Of a DNA stretch of 64,000 nt, positions 62,595 to 64,000 are shown one piece after another. The translations under genes and the position numbers were made by a program. The notes beneath the pieces were generated by a model. The model was not told where the DNA came from, made no database searches, and was given only the letters and a program-made list of their open reading frames with translations. Positions within the stretch are counted from its first letter, which is position 1. Each line of letters opens with the position of its first letter. The stretch is taken from contig CAIYLW010000085.1 in assembly GCA_903927185.1 (NCBI GenBank), positions 62,001 through 126,000 on the forward strand, written 5' to 3'. The DNA is from an uncultured Bacteroidota bacterium. GTDB lineage: Bacteria; Bacteroidota; Bacteroidia; Chitinophagales; Chitinophagaceae.

Positions 62595-63191
62595 CTAAAC
62601 AGGCTGCAATACAAATTTATTGACCTGTTTATATCCGTCGAACGCATGGCTTCGACGTAATAAAAGCAATTCATTCACCTCAAAGATCTCGTGAAAGCTA
62701 CGTTGCGAAAAATCCAGCATGGCTCGCAGATAATTGCTTTCGGTGAGTTTCTTAGCCACTGATACCATTGGCTTCGTATTGATGCGAATGGCCGGACAAT
62801 TATTGGTAGTTACATAATCATTCAATTGTTCTAACTCAGCTGCTATTCGCTTTATGGCTTGCGGCTCTGGTATGCGCAGGTAAAGGGTATCCGGCGGGAA
62901 TCCACTAAAATTATTTAGGGTGCAACTAAATGCCTGTTGCTGACTAATGATCCGATGCATCCAGCGAATAAGGGTGGGCTCCATTTCTTCGCGAGCTTGA
63001 AAAGAAGCCAACTCAATATGCGGTTTCATTTTGATAGCAGTGCGCTCTAAATAGTGCATCGAAAAATATTCCTGCTCTCCCAAAATCTTATTATGCAAAT
63101 CCACTCCCGGATGCGCCACTAGTAAGTATTCGCTGAAATGGATAGCATGTGAAATGCCATTCCCTCTTTGCTGTAAGCTGCTCATTTCCAT
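62595..63191 (-). CDS. 2H-phosphoesterase-like (2'-5' RNA ligase family) protein, partly degenerate
   Basis: 198 residues. The first half has KPHIELASFQAREE, which resembles the first H-x-T/S-type motif of the 2H superfamily. The end (FEVNELLLLRRSHAFDGYKQVNKFVL) has the C-terminal strand pattern of 2'-5' RNA ligases. The expected second His motif near residue 145 reads INTKPMVSVAK, without histidine, so catalysis is doubtful. It is divergent from umuD across 74 bases with a palindrome. Codon use is richer in G+C than upstream genes. Confidence 0.55.
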   Translation of the reverse strand: MEMSSLQQRGNGISHAIHFSEYLLVAHPGVDLHNKILGEQEYFSMHYLERTAIKMKPHIELASFQAREEMEPTLIRWMHRIISQQQAFSCTLNNFSGFPPDTLYLRIPEPQAIKRIAAELEQLNDYVTTNNCPAIRINTKPMVSVAKKLTESNYLRAMLDFSQRSFHEIFEVNELLLLRRSHAFDGYKQVNKFVLQPV

Positions 63192-63217
63192 AAATAAAAT
63201 TTTATAACGATAAATAT

Positions 63218-63237
63218 TTTAGTATAAATTTACTAAA
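63218..63237. promoter_or_regulatory. Palindrome between the 2H-like gene and umuD (possible SOS operator)
   Basis: TTTAGTA (63218-63224) and TACTAAA (63231-63237) form an inverted repeat with 6 bases between, in the middle of a 74-base divergent region. Position before umuDC suggests a LexA-like site; the LexA motif of this organism is not known to me. Confidence 0.4.
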
Positions 63238-63265
63238 TAATTTAGCATATTAAAATTTATTTATC

Positions 63266-63700
63266 ATGTTTACCGACGAATGGGGCAGTGCCTCCTATAA
63301 AGGCAGCAAGAATTTCGATCAGTGGGAAGTGCCCACAGCCAATGCCACCGGCTTCGGGGCAGCAGCCGACGATTATATGGAAAGGGGTATCGACCTAAAC
63401 GAGCAGTTGATCAGAAACAAGCCCGCTACCTTCTTTTTCCGCATGAACAGCGATGCCATGATCGGTGCCGGCATTCACCATGGCGATGTACTGATTGTAG
63501 ACCGCAGCATCAAAGCTGTGAATGGAAAAGTAATCGTGGCCGTAATCAATGGCGAGCTATTGGTACGCCGTCTGCAAACACATATGAAGGGCATTACGTT
63601 GATTGCGGAGAATAAAAAATACGGGCATCTTCAAATTGAAGAATTCAGCAATTATACTGCCTGGGGGGTGGTGGTCTATGCCATTCACAGTTTGCACTAA
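63266..63700 (+). CDS. umuD: UmuD-like S24-family protein lacking catalytic residues
   Basis: 144 residues. The body aligns with UmuD: GAAADDYMERGIDLNEQLI, FFRMNSDAMIGAGIHHGD, VLIVDRSIKAVNGKVIVAVINGELLVRRLQ. In active UmuD the serine nucleophile stands before the Met of G-D-S-M and the lysine base in F-T-V-K-K-L. Here these positions are Ala64 and Arg101, so self-cleavage should not occur; Ser62 is two residues off. It lies ten bases before umuC. Base composition is markedly higher in G+C than the preceding DNA. Confidence 0.85.
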   Translation: MFTDEWGSASYKGSKNFDQWEVPTANATGFGAAADDYMERGIDLNEQLIRNKPATFFFRMNSDAMIGAGIHHGDVLIVDRSIKAVNGKVIVAVINGELLVRRLQTHMKGITLIAENKKYGHLQIEEFSNYTAWGVVVYAIHSLH

Positions 63701-63710
63701 TATTAATTTC

Positions 63711-64000
63711 ATGAAAGCCATCATCGACTGCAATAGTTTTTATTGCTCCTGCGAAAAATTATTCAAGCCCGAACTGGAAGGTCGGCCTGTGATTGTATTG
63801 AGTAATAACGATGGATGCATTATATCCAGAACCGATGAAGCCAAGCAGATCGGCGTAGAAATGGGAGGCCCTTATTTCAAAGTAAGAGACCTGATTGAAA
63901 AACATGGGGTGTCCACTTTTTCATCGAACTATAACCTCTATGGCGATCTTAGCTGGCGTGTGATGGAAACACTGCGATCCATGCTTCCCCTGGGAGCCGT
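63711..64000 (+). CDS. umuC: UmuC / DNA polymerase V catalytic subunit (5' part)
   Basis: The first 96 codons, cut by the window end. MKAIIDCNSFYCSCEKLFKPELEGRPVIVLSNNDGCIISRTDEAKQIGVEMGGPYF contains the first polymerase Y-family motif with metal ligand Asp6. It performs translesion synthesis with UmuD. Start ATG 63711 lies ten bases after the umuD stop. Confidence 0.95.
   Translation, partial: MKAIIDCNSFYCSCEKLFKPELEGRPVIVLSNNDGCIISRTDEAKQIGVEMGGPYFKVRDLIEKHGVSTFSSNYNLYGDLSWRVMETLRSMLPLGA

Noticed and set aside
1-64000. CRISPR arrays, insertion sequences, prophage or integrase genes
   Set aside because: I looked for regularly spaced repeats, transposase motifs and tyrosine or serine recombinase motifs and saw none.

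Overview
The window looks like chromosomal DNA of a low-G+C member of the Bacteroidota, most likely family Chitinophagaceae. The evidence is a SusC/SusD pair, DUF4270, DUF4907 and DUF6268 family proteins, many Sec signal peptides and lipoprotein signals, TAnnTTTG promoter boxes, and a CrtB/CrtI/CrtY/CrtZ/CruF carotenoid operon typical of that group. Family assignments come from reading the sequence; no database search was run.

Layout. 1-3.8 kb: 5' part of a CusA-type metal efflux pump fused to a TolC-like domain, plus a small secreted partner protein. 3.9-11.0 kb: an anion:cation symporter (MFS), a hypothetical protein, a HTH regulator, a DUF6268 barrel, an arginine-modifying pentein enzyme next to an APC permease, and a START-domain protein. 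11.1-17.0 kb: an exosortase with its small membrane partner, divergent from a free-standing LytTR regulator, followed by a surface cluster (DUF4907, kelch lipoprotein, DUF4270 lipoprotein, outer-membrane barrel). 17.0-32.6 kb: secreted or periplasmic catabolic enzymes around a SusC/SusD operon (Gfo/Idh oxidoreductase, glutaminase-family protein, amidase, S9 and M28 peptidases, ThuA protein), interrupted by a J-domain membrane protein. 32.9-34.1 kb: a tandem duplication of a 60-residue membrane protein gene beside panD, carrying a relic of the panD 3' end. 34.4-44.5 kb: a TIM-barrel-like protein, two NTF2-like proteins, a FIST / histidine kinase / LuxR-type response regulator operon, a TIG-kelch lipoprotein, a DUF1080 protein and a PIG-L deacetylase. 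44.9 kb: tRNA-Arg(CCG).

45.0-54.4 kb: one long minus-strand run of CarH-like B12 photoreceptor, ECF sigma factor, crtI, crtB, idi, crtD, cruF, crtZ, crtY and a PfkB kinase. The enzyme set predicts a monocyclic saproxanthin-type carotenoid. The regulator keeps the W-x9-EH and E-x-H-x-x-G cobalamin motifs, so light control through the sigma factor is a strong hypothesis. 54.4-62.6 kb: rfbA/rfbC/rfbB, a DUF5009-type acyltransferase, a hexapeptide acetyltransferase with a Gfo/Idh dehydrogenase, a MurU-like nucleotidyltransferase with a kinase/RapZ-C fusion (probable cell-wall sugar salvage), and a secreted thioredoxin. 62.6-64 kb: a 2H-type protein divergent from a umuD-umuC pair whose UmuD appears to have lost both catalytic residues; base composition rises sharply there.

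Most genes form short same-strand operons separated by clear hairpin terminators. I see no transposase, integrase, prophage or CRISPR array. The best candidates for undescribed biology are the CarH-ECF-carotenoid circuit, the protease-dead UmuD, the kinase-RapZ fusion, the J-domain/Lcl-domain membrane protein and the exosortase/LytTR/kelch neighbourhood.
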